This document shows, in pieces, positions 33,905-43,102 of a stretch of 64,000 nucleotides of DNA; position 1 is the stretch's first letter; each line of letters begins with the position of its first letter. Source of the DNA: an uncultured Oscillospiraceae bacterium. Lineage in GTDB: Bacteria; Bacillota; Clostridia; Oscillospirales; Ruminococcaceae. The DNA is taken from assembly GCA_934486875.1 (NCBI GenBank), contig CAKSPU010000003.1, positions 1 to 64,000 on the forward strand, read 5' to 3'. Below the pieces are notes generated by a model, which worked only from the letters and a program-made list of their open reading frames with translations, was not told where the DNA came from and did not search any database. The translations under genes were made by a program, and so were the position numbers.

Positions 33905-34762
33905 TTATCTCCTTTCCTTTGTGAACAAGCCTTCGGGCTTGAATCTGATGATGACAATAACTATCATAAAGATGATTATTTTTGCCCAGGTCTCGTTGAG
34001 GAAGCCTGCGGTAACGGTCCTGCCCTCACCGATGATGAAGGAGGAAACTGCCGTTCCGAAGAAGGACTGAATGCCGCCCACAACGTTTGTCATAAATGTG
34101 TCCGTAAGATAGGTGGAGCCCATATCGTAGGAAACGCCTGTGGTGGGAGCGAGAATGCAGCCTGCAACGCCTGCAAGACCTGCGCCGTAGCCGAAGGTAA
34201 GGGTATCAACGGAAGCTGTCTTTATACCGAGACATTCGGTCATCGTTCTGTTCTGAGTTACCGAACCCAGCTTCTTTCCGAAGGTGGTCTTTCTGAAAAG
34301 GAAAAGGGTGAATACAAGTATCAGTATTGCAAAAATTCCGACGAAGATGTTGTAATACGGTATCGTGACACTGCCAATCCTGAATGCACCGGGAAGCGGC
34401 ATATGTACATTCTGCGAAAGAGGATATTTCAGACGGACAAGCTCAGTCAGGATAAGTGAGACCGCATATGTCGCAAGAATGGTTTCGGTGGGTTTTGTGT
34501 AAAGCTTTTTGATTATCACCTTTTCTATCAGCATACCGATAAGGGCTGTGATAAGAAATGAACCTGCGACAGCGACTCCGAAGGGAAGTCCCATAACCTC
34601 CATCAGCACGTATGCCGAAACACCGCCTACCATTATCATCGAGCCGTGAGCCATATTCGTTACATTCATATAACCGAATATGATAACAAGACCCATTGTA
34701 GCGATAAGGAGTATGGAGGCCTGATTGAGGCCGTTTATGACCTGAGATAAAAATGTAGCCAA
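33905..34762 (-). CDS. urtB: Urea-type ABC transporter permease UrtB
   Basis: 285-residue permease with about eight membrane helices and the block NMAHGSMIMVGGVSAYV near residue 35. It corresponds to the permease half of the long UrtB of proteobacteria, without their N-terminal extension. The start is a TTG at 34762 preceded by AGGAAGTG. Conserved QNRTMTECLGI and FFGTAVSSFIIGE segments support assignment to the UrtB clade. Confidence 0.9.
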   Translation of the reverse strand: MATFLSQVINGLNQASILLIATMGLVIIFGYMNVTNMAHGSMIMVGGVSAYVLMEVMGLPFGVAVAGSFLITALIGMLIEKVIIKKLYTKPTETILATYAVSLILTELVRLKYPLSQNVHMPLPGAFRIGSVTIPYYNIFVGIFAILILVFTLFLFRKTTFGKKLGSVTQNRTMTECLGIKTASVDTLTFGYGAGLAGVAGCILAPTTGVSYDMGSTYLTDTFMTNVVGGIQSFFGTAVSSFIIGEGRTVTAGFLNETWAKIIIFMIVIVIIRFKPEGLFTKERR

Positions 34763-34817
34763 GATCGCTCACTTCCTTGTTATTCTGGTTTTCATCAAAC
34801 TTGTTTTCCGAAAACGG

Positions 34818-34845
34818 CTGCCGCACGAGGGTGACTGTGCGGCAG
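34818..34845 (-). terminator. Intercistronic hairpin between urtA and urtB
   Basis: Perfect 9-bp stem CTGCCGCAC/GTGCGGCAG with a short CCGTTTTC tail on the minus strand. A leaky terminator or 3' stabiliser is usual after binding-protein genes, raising UrtA over the permeases. Confidence 0.7.
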
Positions 34846-34878
34846 TCTGATCGGACAGTTATTAAGGAACTTTCTTAA

Positions 34879-36159
34879 TTACTGGGGATAGCAGAGGGGG
34901 TCGTCCCAGGCGGGCATAAAGTTGGAATCCTTATACTCGGGATAAAGAACTGAAGGCCAGGGCTCAGGTCTGAGAGCCTCATCGGTAGCATAAAGGATAT
35001 CTACCGTACCGTCGTGTATCTTGCCGAATCTGGAATATACCCAAGTGCAGTGGTTGTAGTCATCTACCTTGATAGTACCCTGAGGAGCGTCGAATGTAAC
35101 GCCTGCAAATGCATTTATGAGAGCATCTGTATCGGTGGGATCCTCTACCTTTTCAAGAGCGCTCTTGAGAAGATAGCAGCTGTCATAGGTTGCTTCTGTA
35201 AGGACTGTTACAACTGTGCCGTCGTTAAAGAGGGAGTTGTACTTGTCAACGAAAGCCTTGGAAGCCTCTGTATCAAGAGATGACCAGTAGGGCATTGATG
35301 CGTAGTGACCTTCGGAATAATCATTTCCGATAGCCTGGAGATTGGACTCATCGATACTGATGGAGCAGATAGGCACTGTATCTGCGGAAAGTCCGTACTG
35401 CTGATAGTCCTTGTAGAAAGCAGTGTTGGAATCGCCGATGATAGCTGAATAAACAACATCGGCACCGCTGTCCTTGATCTTATTTACGATAGTGGAGAAG
35501 TCTGTGTGACCGAGAGGAGCATATTCCTCGCCGACTACCTCGCCGCCATACATCTCAATAAGAGCACGTGCCTGCTTGTTGCAGGTCTTGGGGAATACAT
35601 AATCGGAGCCTACAAGGAACACCTTCTTGCCCACATTTTCCAGTATCCAGGGGATAAAGTCAGTTGCCTGCTGGTTGGGCATATTTCCTACATAGATAAC
35701 GTTGGGGTGAACTTCCTCGCCCTCGGTGTAGGTAGGATAGATAAGAAGCGAATTATCGTCCTTTAATGTGGAAAGGGTTGCCTGACGGCTTGCGGAGGTG
35801 TAGCAGCCAACGGTGGCAACTACCTTGTCCTGCTCAATGAGCTTCTTGATCTTTTCTGTAGCCTTTGCGGGGTCGGAAGCATAATCCTCGTGGATATATT
35901 CGATCTGCTTGCCGTTTATTCCGCCTGCTGCATTTATTTCGTCAAACGCCATTTTACAAGCGTTTGTCATAGTCTTTTCAACAAGTGCGGTTGAGCCGCT
36001 CTCGGAGAACAGTACGCCGACCTTGATAACATCGCTGTCGGAGCTGCCCGATGATGAAGATGAACCGTCTGAACCCGAGCTTCCACAGGCGGTAACTGAC
36101 AGCATCAATGCCGCAGCAGCTGCAACAGCTGCTATTCTTTTAAACAGTTTCGTTTTCAT
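34879..36159 (-). CDS. urtA: Urea/short-amide binding lipoprotein UrtA
   Basis: 426-residue substrate-binding lipoprotein of a HAAT importer. The signal peptide ends in LSVTAC, so the lipidated Cys is residue 25, followed by a Ser/Gly linker. The mature part has UrtA/AmiC markers: GVLFSESG, VGCYTSASRQATL, YPTYTEGEE, NMPNQQATDFIPW, GSDYVFPKT and GDSNTAFYKDYQQYGL. UrtA and AmiC/FmdD share this fold, so urea, formamide or acetamide are all possible. The neighbouring amidase favours amides. It is preceded by a hairpin that may limit read-through from amiE. Confidence 0.9.
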   Translation of the reverse strand: MKTKLFKRIAAVAAAAALMLSVTACGSSGSDGSSSSSGSSDSDVIKVGVLFSESGSTALVEKTMTNACKMAFDEINAAGGINGKQIEYIHEDYASDPAKATEKIKKLIEQDKVVATVGCYTSASRQATLSTLKDDNSLLIYPTYTEGEEVHPNVIYVGNMPNQQATDFIPWILENVGKKVFLVGSDYVFPKTCNKQARALIEMYGGEVVGEEYAPLGHTDFSTIVNKIKDSGADVVYSAIIGDSNTAFYKDYQQYGLSADTVPICSISIDESNLQAIGNDYSEGHYASMPYWSSLDTEASKAFVDKYNSLFNDGTVVTVLTEATYDSCYLLKSALEKVEDPTDTDALINAFAGVTFDAPQGTIKVDDYNHCTWVYSRFGKIHDGTVDILYATDEALRPEPWPSVLYPEYKDSNFMPAWDDPLCYPQ

Positions 36160-36202
36160 AATATCAAATCCTCTCTCTCAGCATTCTTTCCTGAAAAATA
36201 AC

Positions 36203-36236
36203 AGAGCCGAAGGGTCTTTCCGTATCCTTCGGCTCT
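36203..36236 (-). terminator. Hairpin between amiE and urtA
   Basis: Perfect 11-bp stem AGAGCCGAAGG/CCTTCGGCTCT followed on the minus strand by GTTATTTTTC. It probably ends much of the amiE transcription. Confidence 0.8.
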
Positions 36237-36259
36237 GAAGTTCAATGTATGGAAATTAT

Positions 36260-37282
36260 TTACTTCTTGTAAGGGATACCCTCGATAGGAGCGTATTCTA
36301 CGCCGGGCATAGGTCTTGTAAGAGCCTCGACCTTCTTCTGTGTGCCTGCGGGATCCTTGATCCACTCATCATAGAAGCTGTAGGGGCAAACAGCCTCACC
36401 GTACTTGTCCTCCTTGGAATTGATAGTGCCTGTGTAGCCTCTGTGGAGGAGCTTGTAGAGGTGGTTCTGGGACTGCCAGTTAGCTCTTGCATCACGGATA
36501 GCGGATACTGAAAGCTGTGCGTACTGGTAGCTGTTCTCCTCTGTTCCGCAGATGCCCATTGTGTGACCGTCGAAGCCGACGATGGTGGAGTGTCCGAAGT
36601 AGGAGTAAACTCCGTCATAGCCTGTAGCATTTGCTACCGCACAATAAACGTTGTTGCACCAAGCCATTACGGGAACGAGGTTTATCTCCTCCTGATTTGC
36701 GGGATACATATAACCCTGATGTCTGATGATGAGCTCTGCACCCTTCATTGCGCAGTCTCTCCAGATCTCGGGATAGTTGCCGTCGTCGCAGATGATAAGA
36801 GATATCTTAAGACCCTTAGGACCCTCGGTAACATATGTCCTGTCACCGGGATACCAGCCCTCGATAGGAGTCCAGGGCATTATCTTTCTGTACTTCTGAA
36901 CGATCTCGCCCTTGTCGTTGATAAGGATCTGTGTGTTGTAAGGAACCTTTGTGGGGTCTTCGTTGCGCTCACCTGTCAGTGAGAATGTACCCCATACCTT
37001 GTTTTCGATGCACGCCTTCTTGAAGATCTCGACCTCAAAGCCGTCATCGGTGGTGGCATTTTCCATCATTTCGTTGAAATCATACATAATGCCGTGGGTG
37101 CTGTACTCGGGGAAAGCAACAAGGTCAAGTCCGGGAAGTCCTGTCTTAAGACCCTTGATGTAATCTGCGATCTTCAGGCAGTTCTCCCTGATCTCTTCCT
37201 TTGTGTGCAGTCTGGGCATCTTCCAGTTAACAACTGCTAAGCCTACGCAGTCAGGGCTTGAAGAAATATCACCATGTGTCAT
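36260..37282 (-). CDS. amiE: Aliphatic amidase
   Basis: Hydrolyses short aliphatic amides to acid and ammonia. The N-terminus [21 protein letters not shown] is the hallmark of AmiE. The triad is Glu in [10 protein letters not shown] near residue 59, Lys in YRKIMPWTP near 134, and Cys in [15 protein letters not shown] near 166. The ending [19 protein letters not shown] and HRGYTG again fits AmiE rather than formamidase AmiF. The start is the ATG at 37282, after GGAGG. A 200-base leader with a terminator-like hairpin precedes it. It is first in a cluster with urtABCDE and a nitrilase-family hydrolase. Confidence 0.94.
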   Translation of the reverse strand: MTHGDISSSPDCVGLAVVNWKMPRLHTKEEIRENCLKIADYIKGLKTGLPGLDLVAFPEYSTHGIMYDFNEMMENATTDDGFEVEIFKKACIENKVWGTFSLTGERNEDPTKVPYNTQILINDKGEIVQKYRKIMPWTPIEGWYPGDRTYVTEGPKGLKISLIICDDGNYPEIWRDCAMKGAELIIRHQGYMYPANQEEINLVPVMAWCNNVYCAVANATGYDGVYSYFGHSTIVGFDGHTMGICGTEENSYQYAQLSVSAIRDARANWQSQNHLYKLLHRGYTGTINSKEDKYGEAVCPYSFYDEWIKDPAGTQKKVEALTRPMPGVEYAPIEGIPYKK

Positions 37283-37386
37283 AATAAGTACCTCCAAAAA
37301 ATTATTTTTTCATAAACATAAACATAAATCTTAGCGTTATCCGCCCGATGACCGTTTCCGCCGCTCCATTGCCGCTAAAAGAAAAT

Positions 37387-37418
37387 GCAGCCTTCCGAAA
37401 TCTTTCGGAGAAGCTGCA
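37387..37418 (-). promoter_or_regulatory. Attenuator-like hairpin in the amiE leader
   Basis: In the minus-strand transcript GCAGC and TCCGAA pair with TTCGGA and GCTGC around a short loop, followed by ATTTTCTTTT. It therefore looks like an intrinsic terminator placed about 100 bases before the amiE start and about 75 bases after the likely transcription start. Immediately upstream, CAC-AAGGAC-GTG could form a small hexaloop hairpin whose 3' arm is shared with the terminator. Confidence 0.55.
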
Positions 37419-37494
37419 CGTCCTTGTGTATCGGTATTCGGTTGGTATTGTTCCGCTCCGCTTTATCTGCGGTCTTGTTTTTGTCTATGGTCTT

Positions 37495-37522
37495 ATTATA
37501 CCATTCCCCCGAAAAATGTACA
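37495..37522 (-). promoter_or_regulatory. Probable promoter of amiE
   Basis: TATAAT on the minus strand at 37495-37500; the hexamer 16 bases upstream is TGTACA, a weak -35, so an activator may be needed. Confidence 0.5.
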
Positions 37523-37776
37523 CCCAAAATCTTTAGATGAAAGTGTAAAATATTTATCTTGCAAAATTCCACAAGTCGAAATTTGCCGCATCTTTGTTAA
37601 ACAGATGTGAATGCATTTTAAAACAAGATTTTTGGCTTTTTGAAATTTGTTTATTATTTTGAGCAAAATAACCAGTATAACACGGATATATGCGATGTTT
37701 AAGGGCAAAAGTGCACAGAGAATTTGAATATTTTCGGTACTGAAAAATAAACTTTGATTTTAATTCCACTGGGTAC

Positions 37777-37805
37777 TTGACGTATGCGTTTAAATGTGAT
37801 AATAT
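37777..37805 (+). promoter_or_regulatory. Promoter of the response regulator gene
   Basis: TTGACG (37777-37782) and TAATAT (37800-37805), 17-base spacer. Confidence 0.65.
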
Positions 37806-37819
37806 ATAAGTGCAGTAAG

Positions 37820-37855
37820 AAATATGCAGGATATTATAACAAAACTTGCATATTT
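37820..37855. repeat. Inverted repeat before the response regulator gene
   Basis: AAATATGCA and TGCATATTT separated by 18 bases, placed between the promoter and ribosome binding site: a possible operator or leader hairpin. Confidence 0.5.
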
Positions 37856-37878
37856 ACTATTAAGAAAGGATGTATTTA

Positions 37879-38949
37879 ATGTTCAATGTAATGATCGTGG
37901 ACGACTTCAGGGTTTTCATCACTCAGTTGAGAAGACTTGATGTCTGGAAAAGGTACAGCGATACATTTGACCTTAAATATATGCTTACCGACAGCCGACA
38001 GGCGCTGGATATCCTTAGAAAGGAGCACGTAGATGTTCTTATAACAGATATCAAGATGCCGAAGCTCAGCGGGCTTGACCTTTTAAGGTTTGCGGGAGAA
38101 GAAAAACTCTGCCGCTGCACCGTGCTCCTCAGTGAATATACGGACTTTGAATATGCTCACGAGGCAATTATACTCGGGGCGTTCGATTATATAGTAAAGC
38201 CCGTGTCCGACACTATGATGACACGTATCCTTGACAGAGCGGCGAAGTTTCTTTCGGAAAATCCCGACAGCAGTGATGATGACACCGATATAAAGAACGC
38301 CGCCGATGCCCTGTGCGACTCTATTATAAATGGGTATGACAATTACTCGGAAAGAGTCCACGGTCTTGCGGCAGCCTGCGGCGGTAAATCGGGCGAGAAT
38401 CTGATGAGGTTCGGGCTGATCCTTGGGGACGCTTCCGAAACGGTGTTTAATAAGCTGACCGAAGTATACGGCTGGATAAAAAACATCGTGGACAGCCCCG
38501 AAAGGCTCAGGGCGGCTCTTCTCAGGGCGGACAGCAGGGAAGCGGCGGAAAGCCTGTTCACAGGCTTCTGCAATGACCTTTTTGTTGCGGTCAGGACCTA
38601 TTACCCACGGGGATTAAATGACCTTACCAGAGGAATTGCCGATTATATTCTTGCAAACTATTCCCAGAAGCTCACTCTTTCAGATGTGGCAGATGCCTGT
38701 TTTGTGAACAAGACCCACCTGAGCCACATTTTTAAGATGAATATGGGCATATCCTTTGTGGATTATATCGTTCGGTACAAAATGCAGATGCTCAGGCTGA
38801 TGATAGCCCGGACCGATATGACCGTCAATGAGATCGCTGACAGGCTGGGATATGACGATTGCAAATATATGAGCCGACTTTTCAAGAACACCTACGGCAT
38901 AACCGTTTCCGAATACAGAAAAAGCGTGCTGAATGACAGATACAGATAA
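37879..38949 (+). CDS. Response regulator with AraC-type output domain
   Basis: A 356-residue transcription factor. The receiver domain has the acidic pair VDD at 8-9, the phosphorylated Asp57 in ITDIKMPKLSG, and the Lys in DYIVKPVS near 106. After a middle region of about 130 residues, two AraC-type helix-turn-helix motifs fill the C-terminal 100 residues (LTLSDVADACFVNKTHLSHIF and VNEIADRLGYDD). The start at 37879 follows AAAGGA. It is divergent from the amidase cluster, which makes that cluster a reasonable but unproven target. A terminator separates it from the kinase gene downstream. Confidence 0.9.
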   Translation: MFNVMIVDDFRVFITQLRRLDVWKRYSDTFDLKYMLTDSRQALDILRKEHVDVLITDIKMPKLSGLDLLRFAGEEKLCRCTVLLSEYTDFEYAHEAIILGAFDYIVKPVSDTMMTRILDRAAKFLSENPDSSDDDTDIKNAADALCDSIINGYDNYSERVHGLAAACGGKSGENLMRFGLILGDASETVFNKLTEVYGWIKNIVDSPERLRAALLRADSREAAESLFTGFCNDLFVAVRTYYPRGLNDLTRGIADYILANYSQKLTLSDVADACFVNKTHLSHIFKMNMGISFVDYIVRYKMQMLRLMIARTDMTVNEIADRLGYDDCKYMSRLFKNTYGITVSEYRKSVLNDRYR

Positions 38950-38969
38950 ATGAACAATGACGCAAAGAG

Positions 38970-39004
38970 GCGCTGAAGTACATTATGTACCACAGCGCTT
39001 TTTT
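38970..39004 (+). terminator. Terminator between response regulator and kinase genes
   Basis: GCGCTG/CAGCGC plus inner GTACAT/ATGTAC pairing, then six T. Its loop and right arm resemble the hairpin at 50869-50907. Confidence 0.8.
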
Positions 39005-39032
39005 ATATCCAAACACAAAGCGGGGTGATCCT

Positions 39033-40136
39033 ATGGCAGAGAGAAATGATTTTGAAAAGCGGTATCTTAATATGCTCGATAATATGCCGGGGATATATTT
39101 TGAGACCGATCCCCACGGCATTATTCTTGAATGCTCCCGATCGGCGGCAGTGCTTTTCGGCGTAAATCGTGAAGAGCTGCTTGGCAGTGATATAGCGGAG
39201 CGCTTTACCACCGAAACGGACGCAGCATTTTTTGCAGACTGTCTCAGCGGCGCAAAGCAGATATGCGGCTATGAATTTACTGCCGCCGATATAAACGGAA
39301 AGGAGATAATCCTCAGAGCCATAAGCCTTTGCGAAACGGATAAGGGCGTGTTTGCATTCATTTCATCGGACGTGACGGACGAATCCGAGCAGGAGGAGCA
39401 GAGCCGCCTTACCAGCGAGGAGCTTGAAATGAAGCTTCTCGAGCGCACACGGGAAATGACGAGAGCCTATAATGAGCTTGACAATTTCAGCGCAATAATC
39501 GCCCACGAGTTCAAGGCTCCCATCAGAGCCATTCGGCTTTACAGCAGCATTATTGCCGAGGAGCTTGACAGCACTCTTTCCGGTGATGCGGAGGACGCTC
39601 TTTGCAAGATAAACGAGTACTGCGACAAATCCCTTGACCTTATAAAAAATCTCCTTGAATTTTCAAGGCTCAAAGCCCGGATACCCGAGCATTCACGGGT
39701 GGATATGAATAAGCTTGCTGAGGGCTGCCTGAACGATCTGAGGGTCATTCACAGTGATGCGGATATCCGTGTGAATATGTCTCCTCTTCCTGTGGTGAGC
39801 GGAGACGAGTTCCTGCTCAGGCACGCTGTTTATAACATTCTTGACAACTCTCTCAAATATTCCTCCGTCAGGGAATACACCGAGATAGACATTTCCTGCC
39901 GCACATCGGGGGATATGTATGAGTTTTCATTCAAGGACAACGGCGTTGGCTTTGATATGTCAGGCTCCGCAGACCCCTTTACGATGTTCAGCAGGCTTCA
40001 CACAAGTGATGAATTTAAGGGCACAGGCGTTGGGCTTGCTGCGGTAAGGAGCATTGTGGAAAAGCACGGCGGCAGGGTGTGCATCAGCTCGGAACCGGGC
40101 AAGGGCTGCCTTGTGGTCATATCCATAAAAAAATGA
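39033..40136 (+). CDS. PAS-domain histidine kinase
   Basis: A 367-residue cytoplasmic kinase. A PAS domain (about residues 8-115) and a short coiled coil lead to the dimerisation helix with phospho-acceptor His158 in IIAHEFKAPIRA. The catalytic domain shows the N box NILDNSLKYSS, G1 DNGVGFD and G2 GTGVGLAAV. The FSRLH segment is common in phytochrome-type kinases. No membrane segment is present, so it senses something internal. The start follows GGGGTGAT. It is presumably the partner of the response regulator just upstream, though a terminator lies between them. Confidence 0.9.
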   Translation: MAERNDFEKRYLNMLDNMPGIYFETDPHGIILECSRSAAVLFGVNREELLGSDIAERFTTETDAAFFADCLSGAKQICGYEFTAADINGKEIILRAISLCETDKGVFAFISSDVTDESEQEEQSRLTSEELEMKLLERTREMTRAYNELDNFSAIIAHEFKAPIRAIRLYSSIIAEELDSTLSGDAEDALCKINEYCDKSLDLIKNLLEFSRLKARIPEHSRVDMNKLAEGCLNDLRVIHSDADIRVNMSPLPVVSGDEFLLRHAVYNILDNSLKYSSVREYTEIDISCRTSGDMYEFSFKDNGVGFDMSGSADPFTMFSRLHTSDEFKGTGVGLAAVRSIVEKHGGRVCISSEPGKGCLVVISIKK

Positions 40137-40202
40137 TTATTACTGCTTCGGCACAGCCGTGGCAGATAATATAAATTACGCACAAAATGGAGGTATATTG
40201 CT

Positions 40203-40853
40203 ATGGCAAATCCCGCAGAAAATGAAGAACCCCGCAAGATAAACAGCAATGTGGTAATTGCGGTAACAAGACAGTTCGGAAGCTTGGGCCGTCCTATCGC
40301 AAGAGAGGTGGCAAAGCAGCTCGGGCTCAAATTCATTGACCGTGAGATCATTGAAAAAGCAGGCGAGCGTATGGGCTACAAGATCGACGAGCTGGAGAAG
40401 ATCGACAATCACCGCATCAAGGGTCTGTCCCGAATGAAGTACCCTCTGGGCATCGGCAGCAAGGAAACTCAGGACAAGCTTTTCGAGATCGAAAAAAGCA
40501 TTATTCTGGAGTATGCCACCTATGATAACTGCGTTATCGTAGGACGCTGCGCAAACTTTATTCTGAAAAACAGACCGAATGTGCTTAAGGTGCATATCTA
40601 TGCTCCCTATGAGGCACGTCTGAATATGTCCGTCGAGGATCTCCACCTGTCAAAGAGCGAAGCAAAGGCTATGATCGACAAGGTCGATGAGGCACGAAGC
40701 AGCTATTATCTTTATCACACAGGTGAGATGTTCGATTCAACGGCATATCAGGACATTCTTCTCAACAGCTCTATGCTGAGCTTTGACGAGAATGTAAAGC
40801 TTCTCTGCGACATCGCAAAGAACAGGTTCCCTTCCCTGAAAAAGGAAAGCTGA
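40203..40853 (+). CDS. Cytidylate kinase-like family protein
   Basis: A 216-residue P-loop protein of the cytidylate kinase-like family. The N-terminal phosphate-binding region TRQFGSLGRPIAREVAKQLG is of the family type, with GRPI in place of the classical GKGT loop. The middle has VIVGRCANFIL and the later VDEARSSYYLYHTG region matches the lid. Its substrate is not known and it is probably not the essential cmk. It lies 66 bases after the kinase gene, with GGAGG before the ATG, and ends at a strong terminator. Confidence 0.82.
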   Translation: MANPAENEEPRKINSNVVIAVTRQFGSLGRPIAREVAKQLGLKFIDREIIEKAGERMGYKIDELEKIDNHRIKGLSRMKYPLGIGSKETQDKLFEIEKSIILEYATYDNCVIVGRCANFILKNRPNVLKVHIYAPYEARLNMSVEDLHLSKSEAKAMIDKVDEARSSYYLYHTGEMFDSTAYQDILLNSSMLSFDENVKLLCDIAKNRFPSLKKES

Positions 40854-40871
40854 CACCTTACGGCAAAAAAC

Positions 40872-40909
40872 AGGGCGCTCCGTATTGAATGCGGAGCGCC
40901 CTTGATTTT
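40872..40909. terminator. Terminator between the convergent kinase-like and MCP genes
   Basis: Perfect 11-bp stem AGGGCGCTCCG/CGGAGCGCCCT followed by TGATTTTTG on the plus strand. Confidence 0.88.
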
Positions 40910-40919
40910 TGTGTTTGGT

Positions 40920-42884
40920 TTATGCCTTGAGCAGATCGACCTGCTGCTTGAGTATCTTGGACTGTGTGCTGAGCTGTTCGCAGGAGGCTGCTGTTTCTTC
41001 TGCGGTGGCACTGTTCTGCTGAACAACGTCGGATATCTTTTCAAGACCCATAGTTACCTGTCTGATAGCCGCTGCCTGTTCGCCCGATGCATCGGATATC
41101 TCGTCGATAAGACGGCTTGTTTCCTTAGCCTTTTCGGTTATCTCACGCATAGATTCGGCTGCGCTGTTTACCTTTTCGGAGCCGTCATTCACGGCGTTTA
41201 CTGTGGCGGAGATAAGCTCGGTTGTGAGCTGTGCCGCCTCGGCACTCTTGGAAGCAAGGTTCCTTACCTCATCGGCAACTACCGCAAAGCCCTTGCCTGC
41301 GTCGCCTGCTCTTGCTGCCTCAACTGCGGCATTGAGAGCAAGGATATTTGTCTGGAATGCGATATCGTCAATGGTCTTGATTATCTTGCCTATCTCGGAG
41401 GACTTCTTTTCGATCTCGCTCATAGCGTCCATAACGCTGCTCATATCCTTGTTCTGAGCTACGGCGCTGGTTTCCACCTCTGCGGAAAGCTCCTTGGCAC
41501 GCACGGCATTTTCGGCATTTACGTTTATCTTGTCGGAAATGCCCATAACCGCATCGTTCAGATTTTCGATAGCGCCTGCCTGAGTTGTGGTGCCGTTAGC
41601 AAGTATCTGGGAGCCGCCTGCCATCTGCGAGGAGCCTGAGAGCACCTGCTCGGAGGAACGGCTGATGTTGTGGACTATCTGTGAAAGCTCTTCGCTGATA
41701 TCACCGAAAGCCTGTTCGATACGCTCAAAATCACCCGAATACTGAACGGAGGGGTGCTTGGTGAAGTCGCCAACAGCCATTGCTTCAAGGATATCGGTAA
41801 TGTCTCTTATGTAGCCGTTGAGAGACTTTTGAGTGTTGTGAAGAGCGGCGGCAAAGTGACCGAGCTCATCATTTCCGAATTTAAAGCCGCTTTCGGGCTT
41901 GCTCAGATGACCCTTGCTCATATCGTCCGCAAGGCGGTTGAGTTCAACGATAGGTCTTGCGATGACCTTTCTGATGAATATGCCCAGAACGATAAGTGCG
42001 GCGATGAGAACTATAACGGCAGCTATGGCTGCAATGATGACCACACGTCCGAACGAGCTGTCGCTTGCCTTTGTGGACATTCCCGCAAAGAATGCGCCCT
42101 TTATATTGCCGTTTATGTCGGTGATAGGTCTGTACTGGATAAAGTATTCGCCGTTTTGAAGCTTTGCTCTGCCTGTAACGCTTTCACCTGTCATAATGGT
42201 GTCATAAACGTCTTGGCTTATCTCAGTGCCGACAGCTCTGTCGCCGTTTGCATCGGTGAATGTGGTGGCGATGACGGTATTGCCCGCAATAAGGCTCACT
42301 TCGCTGTTTATCTGCTCCTTAATGGGGTCAAGCACCTCGGAGTTTGAAAGGTTGTAGCCCATTACCACAACGCCTACAAGGCTCGAAAAGCCGTTTGCGT
42401 CATAATAAACGGGGGTAACATAGACATAGCAGAGGGGAACGCCGTCCTCGCAGCAGTAGCCTGAAAATTCCTCGTCGGCAATTGCTCTTGAAACGTCAAA
42501 ATCGGTGAGCTTGCAGTTATCGGTCGCCCAGATCTTATTTCCCTCGGCATCGGTGAAGTATGCGAAGGTATATTCATCGGTGGTGGAGTTTGAGTACATT
42601 TCGGAAAGCTTGCCCGAGTAGCCGCTCTTCAGGGCGCTTGCAATGGCGTTGTTGCGGGAGTTTGTGCCTTTCCAGACCTCAAAAAGAGTTTTAAGGTACT
42701 CCTGTTTGCTCTCCACCGTATTTTCGATTACATTGATGCCGATATCGGTGAGAGTGTCGTGAGTCCTGCTGTTATGGCTCGATGAAAGCGATATTGATAT
42801 GATAAGGGTCACGGCTGTGATAACGGCGATTATAGCACCGACTATCAGGGCAACTGCCTTTTCTATTTTTGTCATTTTAGTCAT
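40920..42884 (-). CDS. Methyl-accepting chemotaxis protein
   Basis: A 654-residue chemoreceptor. A first membrane segment lies at residues 10-33, a Cache-type external sensor domain runs to about 280, the second segment is at 285-310, then HAMP and the long signalling coiled coil. The hairpin tip [23 protein letters not shown] is canonical and lies around residue 510. There is no C-terminal CheR/CheB-docking pentapeptide. No other chemotaxis or flagellar gene is nearby. It has its own promoter at 42931-42959. Confidence 0.93.
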   Translation of the reverse strand: MTKMTKIEKAVALIVGAIIAVITAVTLIISISLSSSHNSRTHDTLTDIGINVIENTVESKQEYLKTLFEVWKGTNSRNNAIASALKSGYSGKLSEMYSNSTTDEYTFAYFTDAEGNKIWATDNCKLTDFDVSRAIADEEFSGYCCEDGVPLCYVYVTPVYYDANGFSSLVGVVVMGYNLSNSEVLDPIKEQINSEVSLIAGNTVIATTFTDANGDRAVGTEISQDVYDTIMTGESVTGRAKLQNGEYFIQYRPITDINGNIKGAFFAGMSTKASDSSFGRVVIIAAIAAVIVLIAALIVLGIFIRKVIARPIVELNRLADDMSKGHLSKPESGFKFGNDELGHFAAALHNTQKSLNGYIRDITDILEAMAVGDFTKHPSVQYSGDFERIEQAFGDISEELSQIVHNISRSSEQVLSGSSQMAGGSQILANGTTTQAGAIENLNDAVMGISDKINVNAENAVRAKELSAEVETSAVAQNKDMSSVMDAMSEIEKKSSEIGKIIKTIDDIAFQTNILALNAAVEAARAGDAGKGFAVVADEVRNLASKSAEAAQLTTELISATVNAVNDGSEKVNSAAESMREITEKAKETSRLIDEISDASGEQAAAIRQVTMGLEKISDVVQQNSATAEETAASCEQLSTQSKILKQQVDLLKA

Positions 42885-42930
42885 AATAGTGATATCCTTT
42901 CAGGAAGAAAACATAATTACCTGTATTTTG

Positions 42931-42959
42931 ATTATATCATACAAATTTTGTCAAGTCAA
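42931..42959 (-). promoter_or_regulatory. Promoter of the chemoreceptor gene
   Basis: TTGACT (42954-42959) and TATAAT (42931-42936), 17-base spacer, minus strand. Confidence 0.75.
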
Positions 42960-43102
42960 CGGTAAAAATGCTTGATAATTTCAAAGGGAAATCGGCACTA
43001 TGCACAGTTGTGACATAACTGTTAATACGATGTTTGTTACTTATATAAACAATACGGCAGAAGAAAAAATATGTCTCCTGCCGCATTGTTATTTATGCTT
43101 TA

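Larger units (their letters stand above)
37283..37878. other. Divergent regulatory region between amiE and the response regulator gene
   Basis: 596 bases without a protein gene. From the amiE side: leader with an attenuator-like hairpin (37387-37418), a -10 TATAAT at 37495-37500 with a poor -35, then about 270 AT-rich bases. On the plus strand: a promoter at 37777-37805 and an inverted repeat at 37820-37855. Confidence 0.6.

Noticed and set aside
29113..37282. Urease operon
   Set aside because: No ureABC or accessory genes are present; only the importer and amide hydrolases are.
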